Assembly (NCBI GenBank): GCA_033065855.1
Contig: JAVXUO010001110.1
Coordinates: 682,001 to 746,000, forward strand
Direction of reading: 5' to 3'
DNA length: 64,000 bases
Source: Escallonia rubra
Lineage: Eukaryota > Streptophyta > Magnoliopsida > Escalloniales > Escalloniaceae
Shown: positions 22,491-34,300 of the stretch, in pieces
How positions within the stretch are numbered: position 1 is the stretch's first letter
How the letters are laid out: each line of letters starts with the position of its first letter
Position numbers and translations under genes: made by a program
Notes under the pieces: model-generated
What the model was told of the DNA's origin: nothing
Seen by the model: only the letters and a program-made list of their open reading frames with translations
Database searches by the model: none

Positions 22491-23835
22491 ACGAACACTA
22501 ACTACACAATTAAATCACCTTCACACATCTCGTTTGCGCAACTACGCGCACGATCAAAGAGCCGAGCTCAAAAGAAAGCTCCACCAACTGACCTAAAAAA
22601 CACTCGCCTCTTCACTGCCGATCTTCCACCACCGCCGGTTCTTCGGCGAGTGGTGGCTCTGTACATATTAATTACCCGTTTGATGTCTGTGAATTCCCTT
22701 TAATCGAGTTTTTTGGTGCTTTTCACGGCCTTGGGGAGTTGTGGTTGGCTGTTGCGCCTGGGCTTGCAGTATGCGATTGGGTGGCATGGACTGCGGTTGT
22801 GGTTCGGACTGGTGTTAGGGTTGCTGGTGGTAGGCGGTGGTTGCGGTTGGTTGCCTCGTCTCCTATCTGGGTTTTGGTCTAGGATGGGCTGGGCTTGCCT
22901 CCTGGTTTGGGATCGAATTTCGTGGTGGATCACGGTGGGTTGGGCACGGGGGGCTGTGGGTGTCGTGAGTCGTGGTGGTGGTAGATAGGGTGGCCGAGGG
23001 AGGTTTTCTTTCTGCTAGGGGTCCCTCTTCTTTTTCTTCCCTTCCCCTCCCTAGTACGTCCCCTCCCCCCTCTCTCGGTTCCTTGTGGGTTGGATGGTAT
23101 TGGTGGGCAGCTCTGTGTGACGCCGGCGTGGGGAGTGGCGGGTTAGAATTGGTGGTTTGTGGGGGTGGATGGCCGTAGGTGGGGTTGTGGTTTGAGGGGT
23201 GGTGATTGGCGGCGAGGGTGGTCGGCAATGGCTGTGGTGGTTCTTGGCAACCGGTGGTGGGGTTCGCTGTGGTTGACGGAGGAACAGTGGCCGGCGATGG
23301 TGCCGGTACCAGGCTTAGCGGCGGGTAGCGTGGTGCGGTGTGAGGTGGCGCGTGAGCGTGGGGCACGAGGGGCACTTGGCGTGCATGGTTGATAGCCGTG
23401 TAATCTGGGCACATGGCTTTCATAGTTGACTTTGTTGCGGTGTTCTCTTGTTTTGGGGTTATCTTTTGGGTTTTGTAATTTTTTTGTCTTTCTCTGGTCT
23501 TGGGTACACGGGTCAGGTTGTTGTCCTTGTGTATAATTAGTGTCTTGACTTGGGTAAAAGTGTACTAATCTTTTATGTAGGTAGTCTTCGATGGAGTTTC
23601 GTTGGCGATAAAGCCAGTAGAAGTTCTTTGGTGATCAAGTCGTTCTTGTTTTTGCCGCTCTCGGATATTCAAGGACGTCTGGCTATGTGCCGGTCCTTAT
23701 CTGTGGTTACATTGCAGAGGAAGCGGTCACCTGTTATTTTTCTTTTATTGTACTCTATCTTGTACTACTTGCTTATTAATGATATAATTAGTAGGATTTT
23801 TACCTACAGTAAAAAAAAAACGAACACTAACTACA
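22491..23835 (+). mobile_element. Non-autonomous retroposon with 16-bp target-site duplication
   Basis: The sequence ACGAACACTAACTACA occurs at 22491-22506 and again at 23820-23835. The 1313 bases between them end in a run of ten A just before the second copy. This is the signature of target-primed insertion of a poly(A) retroposon. The body is strongly G-rich on the + strand (22720-23420), then T-rich, and has no reverse transcriptase. Open frames of up to 186 codons on the opposite strand are proline/histidine-rich by-products of base composition. The nearby body at 20950-22174 has the same layout. Confidence 0.75.
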
Positions 23836-24559
23836 ACTCAAGCTCACAATGTTGACTTGTGTTTTGAAACGAGATGAAAGATCGAATCACAAAACATTTG
23901 AAATCTTGACACTAAAAGCTCGAAGAGGTGATCAACTTGAACTAATAAAGAACATGAGTCGAGCGAGTGCGAAAATATGCCCGAGATAACTAGACCAACA
24001 ACACCATTGCGAAATGAGATCTTCTCTCTTCCAATTTATAATACAAGCCCCAGCACTACCATCTTCTTATCCTAGAATAGGTCACGAGGTTGCTCTAAGC
24101 AGTTGGCAATGTGAACCCCTGCGTAGTCTATGTATCATTTATAAAAATTCAACTAGCTGAAGACCTCATATGATAATTTTACTAAGCTCTTGAGGGAACC
24201 TGCGTTTACATGAGACCCTATACCAGCAATGTAATGGCATGCAATGCTGTTTAACAACAATCACACATGAAGATGAAATGCTTATAATTCGGCAATTCGA
24301 TTGTCTTCCTTTTTTTCTGCGTGTTTATAATATTTACGGACTGAAGCTACTGTGCATGTCCCGCGTAGAAAATCAACAATGTGAAAAGCTTCCGAGAAAA
24401 TAAGGGTGTCCACTATTTGATGAGTTGGGGTTCGTATTTGTTGAAGGAATGGGGGAGTGCTATTAGGTTACCATCTGCTCTAAAAACTAAAGCTATTAAA
24501 GAATGAACTCAACAATGTTATCATGTTGAATTCATGTTAATGTAGCATCCATCCTTCAG
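23836..24559. other. Intergenic, no supported gene
   Basis: AT-rich spacer after the retroposon. Nothing recognised. Confidence 0.5.
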
Positions 24560-24870
24560 TCAGTGAAGATCAGTTAGATTCAGAAGATAAATCAACGAAT
24601 GCTACTCCATTTGCTTTCCCAATTGACAATAGCAACGGGCATAAGTATCCTTCACACAGGACGCTGGGGACAACTGCAGCTATTACCCACCGGAACAAGT
24701 CATATTCGAGGAGAGAGGAAGGCAGGGACAGCAGTGGCAGGTGAGGCTTTTGGAAGATTGACTGAAACCATAGCTCACTCAGGGACTGATGGTACACGTA
24801 CGAGGAACCAAACCTGGAAATCATTTACAGTAACCAAAGTTGTAATGTGTCTGGAGTTAACTGAAGGTGG
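24560..24870 (+). pseudogene. Coding-like remnant downstream of NDB1, unrecognised
   Basis: One + strand frame reads a plausible hydrophilic protein segment (about 24567-24740, including FAFPIDNSNGHKYPSH) that ends in a stop. The continuation only looks protein-like in another frame, where it includes GEAFGRLTETIAHSG. This suggests either a frameshifted fragment or small exons of a gene convergent with NDB1. I do not recognise the family. Confidence 0.25.
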
Positions 24871-25321
24871 GGAATAACCTATATAAAGGAAACTAAGATG
24901 CCTAAGGATGTAGACTGGAGGGGACATTAATGGCAATGTCCACAGAAAGAAGGTTGGTTTGGCTCACTAGCTTTGAATGTTGCTTCGCTTGCACGAGGCA
25001 TCGCGTATTAGCTGCTATGGGATATTTTCAGTCGTGTACTGATGCCACTATTGCGAAGGACCCATGTACATACTACAGAAAAATGTATTGTCAGGCATTA
25101 GGTACTTTCAGAAAGATCGGAGGGAAGGGAGATGAGAGACTTATGTTAATACAGCATCAAAAAAATAAAGAAAAACAAGTTTGCTGGTAATAAGATGCGA
25201 ACCTCGTCGACTCCACATATTCTTCAAAATAAGAGGGTAGTATAAGGGAAAGAAGGGATTCGAGCAGAAAAATATTTTAAGGATACTGGTTGCCGAGTAA
25301 AAGACAGACCAAGAAAACGCC
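24871..25321. other. 3' flank of NDB1
   Basis: No supported gene. It should contain the NDB1 3' UTR. The + strand frame 24930-25190 has no recognisable domain. Confidence 0.45.
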
Positions 25322-28300
25322 TCAGATACGACTTGAATCTCTCCCAAAAACTTTTCTTCTCGTCCAATCAGATACCACTAAAATTCTCGTCCGCCAGCTT
25401 ACTTGCTTGCTGAATGTTAAGATAATTAAGAATTCTTGTGAATACATGAGTAACGCAGACATAACATGAAACACATTTAACCCAGGAAAGCAGTAAACTA
25501 TCACCTTGCATATACAGAATACCAGAGCCACTGCGTGCTGCGACCCAACGAAACCCAGTCTCCTGGCAATTCTGCTGCTGCCTGTTCTCCACCCAAAGGA
25601 GCAAATTGCCCAAAATGCTTGTACCTTTTTTATTACAGTTTACAAATAAGCCACAAAACGATGCTATATATGTAATCATATGGACAAAATATGCACCACA
25701 CAAAATTGACCTCTTTGTATGCAAATAACCAAGATCCTACATTATACAACATTCGCTGCGCATGACCGAATAAGTAAAACGTACATCAAGCATCAACTCG
25801 CAACTATGCCAGCTTAGTAGATGTTGGCCATCTACTAGTGTCCTCGACACCTAAATAGCTTATTCAAAGGAAAAAAAAAGGGAATCGATAAGAGGAAGAT
25901 GAATGTGCAATTCCATTGCCATTGGATAAGGATACCATAAGCTTTCATAGTCTGTTTTTGGTAACAAAAATGCAGAAACAGACAGATCCCAAGATTATTC
26001 AGGTCTAGAGTGCTCAATATTGATTACAACTTGGTCTAAGTAAGGCCCATCCTTGCATTCGATTATATGATCCGACTACAATGTCTCTAGATGAATCTTA
26101 GAAGCAAGCAATAAAAATTGAGGGTAAAATTAAGCAACTTTCGTAAACTATGGATGTACTGATGTAGTGCAATCGTTTTGTTCTTTCTGTTTACATATGG
26201 GTATTATTTATAGGTAGAGGTTGGCCTCTTGGTCATGCAACCTGGGCTGATACTCTCTCCGAGTTTGCTTCAGTGACTTAGGATACCTTTTTACCCGAGT
26301 TTGTTTTCTTTCCGAGTGAGCAATCTTTTTCTAGAGCATTCATAGTCCTCCAAAGTCGGCTGAGGCACTCTAATCCTTGACAGTTTTTACTCTTAATTCT
26401 CTGAACCACAACTCCCCCAAGACCCCATCCAAGCTAGGAGTTTGTTGCCCCAATTGGGAGTGTATCTTTCAACCTTGAGGACTGTATGCCTCATATTTAT
26501 GCAATATGCCAAGTGAAATCTTACTTAGAATATCATGGTTCTATGAAATCTTATTTAAAACATCATCGTTCTTTAAAAGGCATAATCATGCCTAGGGCTC
26601 ATATTTCTACATCGAACACCTTCACGGTTCCACCCAAAAGCAATAGGGCACCAATCATTATAATCCTCCCTTGGCCTCATATTGCTTCATCGAAGACCTT
26701 CACCGTTACATTCAAGAGCAATAGGGCACTAATCATTCTATGATCAGCTTAATCCTTGGGTCATGTTGCTGAATCGAAGACCTTCACGGTTCTATTCAAG
26801 AGCAACAGGGCTTTAATTACAATGTAGCATTTGGCGAGCTTCGGCCTACTGAGCTCGAGGCTGCTTGAACCGAGCCTGAACTTGCAAGCCTTAAATTTTA
26901 CGCTCACGCTTTTTTCACGTGAGTCTTGAGCCACTAATAAGCATTCATGTTGTCTCGCACTGCTGATTCACCCGCTCCATCACTGGACGGTCTCCTACAA
27001 TTATAAAACCCAGAACAAAATCTTTGATGTTTGTGTGGTTACATTTTTATGCAATTATGCAGTGGCAATCACGAAATTATCGTTTGCTACTTGAAAGATG
27101 GTGAAAAGATTCTCATGAGTGCTGTTGCTTGGTCAAAGGTGTCATTCAATTAAGACTTGAACATGAACTGTTTAATGACTTCATGAATGTTCTAATGCTA
27201 GACATAGAACCAATCAATTATGAGATATTGACGGCCTAGACTTTCTTTCCTTTTATATGCCCAAATTATCAAGTCCATCAGAAATGTCAGCTCACATAAA
27301 GAAAAAGGCCCTCGCTCCTGGGTTAAACTAGGAGGCGGACTTCACCTCCATCTGGGTTAAACTAGGATATATGATTGCTAGTCAGATTATAATCAGATGC
27401 GGCAGATAATGGGAAAAGAATCACAGAATAAGAGGCTTTCCGAGGCAAATTTTGTACCGAAAGGGCCGAAATGCATGACGCTCAGAACCTCTGAAGCGTA
27501 GAGGGCCTTCTGGATTACTTTTGCACCGCTCCATGTGGTTAAAGCACCTAGAAAGATATGTACCTTGTTGAGCAGCAACCTAGTGTATCGAAAGATGATA
27601 TGAGACATTTGATGCATTTTTTCTCAGCAGGAGAAGTCAACAAAGAATATGGATTCAAAGTGAAGAAATACCTGAGCAGTTGCAGGAAGACTCTTCATCT
27701 GTGAATCAACATGTGCAAGGGCTAACTTAAACCCTTCAATATCCACTTCCTCTCTCTCGTTTCCATCAGAATCACGAAAAAGATCTGTCACATCAAACAG
27801 GTGGTTGCTCTTCAAATAAAGATCCATCTGGGGATACTGAATGAGGATGTCTTCAATCACTTCTCGCAATTCATCAACAGTTAGGGTACCAGAGTTGTCT
27901 TTGTCAGCAGCCTTGAATATGGTAGAAATATCTTCCTACAAGACAATAAAACTGATAAGCATACTGGACAGTTTACACAAGATAATGTGGCGTGAGTGGC
28001 ATCGCCATGGGGTTGTGATATTGCAAAAAAGCCGAGCATGATGTCACGGTGGCGATGGTGGCATTACGGAGGAGCCAAATGGTGGAGGTGAGTGTGGTGG
28101 TTCTAATATCTTGAAAGCACTAAAATGCACTCATAAACGAGGTGTTAGCCGAAAAGGGGTCCTACCAATGAACATTTCCCGACATTTAAATGAAAAGGGA
28201 ATTTGGGCCTTCAAAACCCAATTTCAAATGCTTTGATTAGATCTTAGACATACTTCCTCTAGATATGGGGACGAGCATTTGAGATTGGATTGCACTCTAA

Positions 28301-31300
28301 GGATATGATGCTTGGTGGTGGCTTCAATGTGGTCTTTGTACAATAACTATTGAAGTTTGGAAGTTATCATTCCGTGATAAAATCAGTAGTTCGGATTGTT
28401 GGATGTTAAAAGAGCAACTTCTACCTGAAACTTAAATCAGGAATAGCCTGATCAAGTCACTTATGGATCAGTCAATGGCTGACAATAAGCTAAATATTTC
28501 TAACCAAGTCGCCTATTTATCAAGTATTGGTCGACTCCTTGCAAGGAACTAGATATTCTCACCATACATCCAAAAAGGTTGTTATATAAGTGAGTCTGTA
28601 GATGGACATATCAATGCCGCCTTATTAGATAGAACGAGAGGCTTACATACTGATAAGCACATTTACATGGTTGGGCCCCTTTCTAAATAGTAAAACGTTA
28701 TCGAAGCTCTGAGTTTGTCAAGGTCTTGATTCAATACTTCCCACTTAGTTTGGTCCCCTTTATAGAAGCACAATGTGCACTATGCTTGGTTGTGCACATG
28801 GTGGTGGTGCACCCTGATTTATCTCTTCACGTGCAATCTGGGGGTTGCACATCAAGGGGAATGCTAAGCACGGTATACATTTTCGGCCTCTTTTAGTAAA
28901 CAGCTTAAGTTGTTAGAAGTGGTTCCTAAGCATACCATGATTTTACGTTGATCTATTGTAGCACAATCACCGAGCGCATATACATTTTCACACCCCTTTA
29001 CTTGCAACCATTCATCTGTAGCTAGAACACGTCTGCTGCCCTGCATATATAGTATCGAAGCTCAAGAGTTAAGCTTCAGAGATTAAAAAATTCACGAATC
29101 CAGAAATCAAAAGAAATCCGCATGAGTCTATGATCAGTCAAACTACAGGGAGCTTGACGTTAAACAACCTGGCCAATATGTTCCATGAAGTCTTTCACTA
29201 CTGGGCGGGTGCCCACACCGGTTGACCAGACAACCATGCCATGGCTTATGGACATGTCCTCTGCCGTAGATTTCAGTTTCATGTGAACCAGTTTATCGGA
29301 AACGCTTACAACCCGGCATCCCGTCAAAACTTCAATACCATCTCTTTGAAATTTCTGTTCAGCAAATGAACTGATTCTTTCATCAAACCTACACAGACAT
29401 AAGACACAGGACGAGCTGATAAAGTATGACATCAGGTAAAAGATATGTGCTAAACTACTAAATAAAGAGAACACATACAATACATCTAGAAAACCAACAA
29501 AAGCCACTTGAGTAGAAATGGCAATTTGGGGGCCTTAAATGGATCCCTGCCCCTTCGCGCCCCAGATGGGAATAACATGAGGATCCTGAAATAAGGCTTG
29601 GAGCATATGGGGTCAAAAGGTAGATAGGGGGTGCCTTTATTTGAGCCCAAATGGGGGTTCGCCCATATGCAACATACCCCAAAGTCTTTTTGGTCTAAAG
29701 CTTATCAAGTAAGACAAGTGAATACTATATATGAAAGAAGGAAGTGAAATTTTTGAACCCTGCACCCCGATAATGCCCCACCCCTCCTGCACCCCGGCCC
29801 CATGTCTCCCGGCAGGGAAATAGCAAATGAAGACAAAAGAAAAGAAGGAAAAGAACTGGATTGCTCCTGAAGATTGTTCCCGATAAGCCTAATGAGAACT
29901 TCTCTGTTTGGACAGCAGAGCATTTGACTATGACTTATTGTTGAACAAAATTAGAGTTCCTAAAAGAACTGTAGAGGTGAAGTTGAGCCTTGTTACAGAT
30001 CAATTACAAGAGAGAAAAATGAAGCATGTGAATCTTATAAAACATTATGTAATGTTTCATGGAAAGATGAAGTATGTGAATGTAAAGAAGCATTATGTAA
30101 ATTGGAAATGCCGAATCCTCATCTAAGCACTGAAGTAGAAATATGCGCTCAACCTTGCCAAATGACAACGGCCTCCAGGCCCTCCACTTGAGAACTACGT
30201 AGACTACAAATTCTCACAATGGAAAGTGTGCTTTATAGCTAGAGTCATATTCGTTGACATGCCAAGAAAGTCCAAACCCTATAACAAAGTCTTAGTACAC
30301 ATAAGTGTACAGGAGAGGGGAAAAAAGTGAAGATACCTGAAAACAAGGTGGTCTTAAGGAGGTGGACTTCGTCATTGCTAAGTTACCATTTACTGTAGAA
30401 GCATAAGCTACCTGGGAATTGGAGTAACGTGTGTAGCATTGCCTTAATGCTCCCAACCACGTGCAGGATGACATGGAGAGAGATGTGAGGTGCACCGTCC
30501 TTGAGGGCACAAACAAACGTAGCGCCAATTGATGGGAAATAAGTGTGTGGGATCAAATGCAAAGCGGTATTATCGAACCCAAGACCTTGTGCAACTGTAA
30601 ACTAAGAAAGCAAGGGCATAAAATGTATATTATTGCTCAAACGGACACAAACCAAGACCGCCCAATCAGCTAGAAGCAATGCAGCGGACCTGACTCAAGC
30701 TGGCATGGTTCCAGGGTTGATAATAAATGCTCAAACCAAAAACCCTGCCCCATAACCGAATGTCCAAGCTTCAACAGTAGAATGGGGCGAAACTAACCAG
30801 CAGTTGCCAGCCCTGCCACTCTCGTCCCATGCAAAGATATAACATGCCTTTTTTCCCTATTTCAGAGTCTAAACTACTGCATGATAGCTCAGCCGCTCAC
30901 AATCGCCACACCTAAAGCGGCTCATTATTGTCACACCCAAAGCCGCTCATTACCGTCACATCCAAACAAAGACTGGATATCCTTTGCAAGCTCAAGCCAG
31001 TAAGGAGGATGGCATGGATAAGCTATTGAAAAGCAAGGGCAACTTTCTCAAAAAGATGATGAAGCTTCTTTTATTTAAAGTCTAGCTTAATTTGCAACGT
31101 AGCTGCATTGTTACCCCAGGATAGAGGAAAAAGTTTTCCATTTGTTCACTTTTAAGTTCATTGTTACCATTCAAGTATAGAGTCGAAATTTTAGTAGATG
31201 AGTCATAATTATTCTATGCATTTGAAGCAGTCATTTATTATCATCTTCCCTACAACACAGGTGCACATATCAAATATGAGGACGTTGAGATGATGAGTTG

Positions 31301-34300
31301 AAAGCAGAGATCACAAGCTACAGATACAACCAAACTCACACAGAATAGAGAAAGGTAAGGAAATGTTAATTTTTTCTTTTTGGTTTGTGAAATAATTTTT
31401 GCAACAAATTCAAGGAGTTGTGCACTTCAAACTACAGGTGACAAATTTTAGGAAGGCATTGAATACAAAACCTAAATTTTTTAAGAGAAATGATAAATGA
31501 TTGTTGTCTATGTAAGGCAAGAAATGACGTTAAATAGAGGTGAATGATGTGAAACAATGTTGCAATGTACTACAAGTTGTTGCAATCAGGTACCGTAACT
31601 TTGTCTTTATTAAATATCAATCCTAGAAATATACTGGTGATGGATTACCAAATTGTGCTGACTCAAATCTAATCTAATCTAACAAGAAATAGACAAGAAC
31701 ACAGGCAAACTTACAGACTAATTTAACAACATCTTTTCCAAATCGAGCTTTATGATTATACATTCTAACCACTTCTATTCATGTGAATTAAAGGAAACAA
31801 ATCACATCACTAACCAAGAAGAAATATAAACCGGAGGATATGACATGTAATATCCAACCCTCAACATCATACCTTGGAGATACAGGATTGGAAATCTCTC
31901 AATGCAGCCAAGTAGGAAAGAGTAAACATGAATTCCATATGCTTACATGTTCAAGATATGATCTCCGGACTGGATCACTGTTATTTTCACAAGATCTTTA
32001 ACTCCAGGATATAGGTTTACTAAATCTTCATGGATAAAGTCATGTAGCTCTGCTGCAAACTCTATACCAGTAGGACCCCCTCCCACTATAACAAAATGGA
32101 GGTTCGTCCGTCGCTCTTCTTCATTCAACCCTGGAAGGACAGCCTTCTCAAAACAATCTATTACAGTCCTACGAATTTTTCGAGCATCTTCTAGTTCCTG
32201 CATAAATGTCATTATTTGAAGGAAGAAAAGAGAAGGAAATGTAGCATCTTAGAAAAGTAATATTGGAGCAATTCCACGGTTTTATCATCTTATTTGAAAA
32301 GCACGATTTTGCTGTCAGTTCCCAGGATATAAAAACTCATTAAAGGGGTCCAGGAGAAAAATGACAGGCGTCGCTAAGCCTGAATGAAATAAGATAACTC
32401 TACCTTTAGAAAATGGCAATACTCCAGAACGCCAGGGGTATTAAAGGTATTGACTTGTGCTCCTACAGCTATAACCAAATAGTCATAGTGGAGGCAAAAG
32501 TCATTTCTTCCCGCTAAGTTGTCGCCTACATTGGACAGGCAACAAACTTGTCTTTTTTCTGCATCAATCTTGAGGCATTCTGCTTCCCAAAAGAGAATTT
32601 GCCCATTTTTCTGTAAGCATGAACAAGGAAATTATTATCAAGGAATTCATAGACTAGGTAAACAATACCAGACAATTAAAAAAGACAACGTCACCTAAAG
32701 CAAGTGTTAACTTACCAATTGCTCTAAAAGCTTAAGCTGTTACAGAATGGGCGCAGCAATGTATATCATGCTTACCACTCCCCCTCACCCTCGTCTCATG
32801 TGCAAGCCCGTGGAGAGACAATTCTATGAGAAATAAATCAAGGTGCACCACCATTAAGTGCACAACTAAACGGAGTGCAAATTGCACAATTAAAAAGGGT
32901 GGACCAAATGCAAACAGGAAGAGTCTAACCTAGGAACAAGAGCTCTGAGACCATTTAATTTACCAATTTCTCTAAAAGCTTAAGTTGTTTAAAGATGGGC
33001 CCAACAATGTATATCATGCTTAACAGTTACACCCGTAATCTCACAGTAACTGCAACACAAAATATGGATCATTACACAACAGGTAGTGCAGTAGTTGAGG
33101 CATTAAGGGTGCGGAAGAGATCTTTCAATCTATATGCACTATCGACAAAAACTTCTTCGTTCTTCCAAACATTAGACTAACACCAGAGATGCTGTCTTCT
33201 TCTGTAAAAGTAATTATACAAAACTCGAGCATTAGTACAAGTCTCTAATTGCTTCACCTTTTTTATTATGTTCCGAACTGGCTCCACTATGCTTCGCGCC
33301 TCCACAGTCCCACATGTCACACTAGGTAACAAAGGGGTGAACGCGAAATAGTTCCGTGGGGAAACCACCTGAACATCATATGACGATATGTCCAGATCTT
33401 TTAGAAAACTAGTACCAGCCCATCCTGTTCCAAGAACCACAACCCTCTTTTTCTTGGGTTCACCTTGGTCTAGTGTTTCTTTGTCCGATTGTGATTCTGC
33501 ATGTGCCACCAGGCCTCCACTACTGCAGTAATCAACAGATTTGCTAAGAAGTACAACCCAGAGGAAGAATACATACTAAAATCAGGTAAGTGATCACTCA
33601 AAATAAGCTCAGTTGAATGAAGAGATCTTCCAGTCAATAGTCAACATAGTTAGAAGGCTGCAGTTATTACGTTTGGCACATCAATTGGGTAGCCACATAT
33701 AATATTGGTCCAGTCAATTGTGTTGATCGCCTGATTGCCAATTGTATCGTGGTAATGGGACTCTACATAATATCCATTAGTATTCCCCCATCAGCGACAA
33801 TAACACAATACTAGTACCTATTCGCTATCACATCCCTCGAGGCAAGGGCTGCATGATAGCACCCTATGATCAACACGTTGACGGAATGTAACTTGCCAAA
33901 GGGGAAGCCCATGCAAACCCCGCGGCCCGGGAGAGAGGGGGGGGGGGGGGCAGGGTGTGGACCAGCTTAGACAAATGACATGTATGCACACAAACATACA
34001 CACGTAGATAACCATGTGCTCCTACCATTGATCTATACTCTCTAGGTCCACTTGCCTGCACGTAAGTCGTAGGGCCTCATCTCAGCAACCATTCTACCTT
34101 GGCATCTATAGTGGCCACTGCTCTTCTACACCATTCAATATTGGTCTCATTGCTCATCACAAACTATACTTGTAAATTTACTTAGGAAAAGCTGTCAACC
34201 ACACACTTCCAAAATGACATCAATAAATGAACTACGAATTTATGCACAACTCAAAACGACCCAAGCAGATAGTACAGCTTATCTCCAAAGATGTTATAAG

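Noticed and set aside
22863-23423. 186-codon minus-strand open frame
   Set aside because: Proline, histidine and threonine-rich translation of the complement of a G-rich retroposon body; no domain, no start context, overlaps other open frames on both strands.
25141-25347. Alternative minus-strand open frame overlapping the NDB1 last exon
   Set aside because: Wrong frame for the conserved C-terminus, which is read from 25409 to the stop at 25322.
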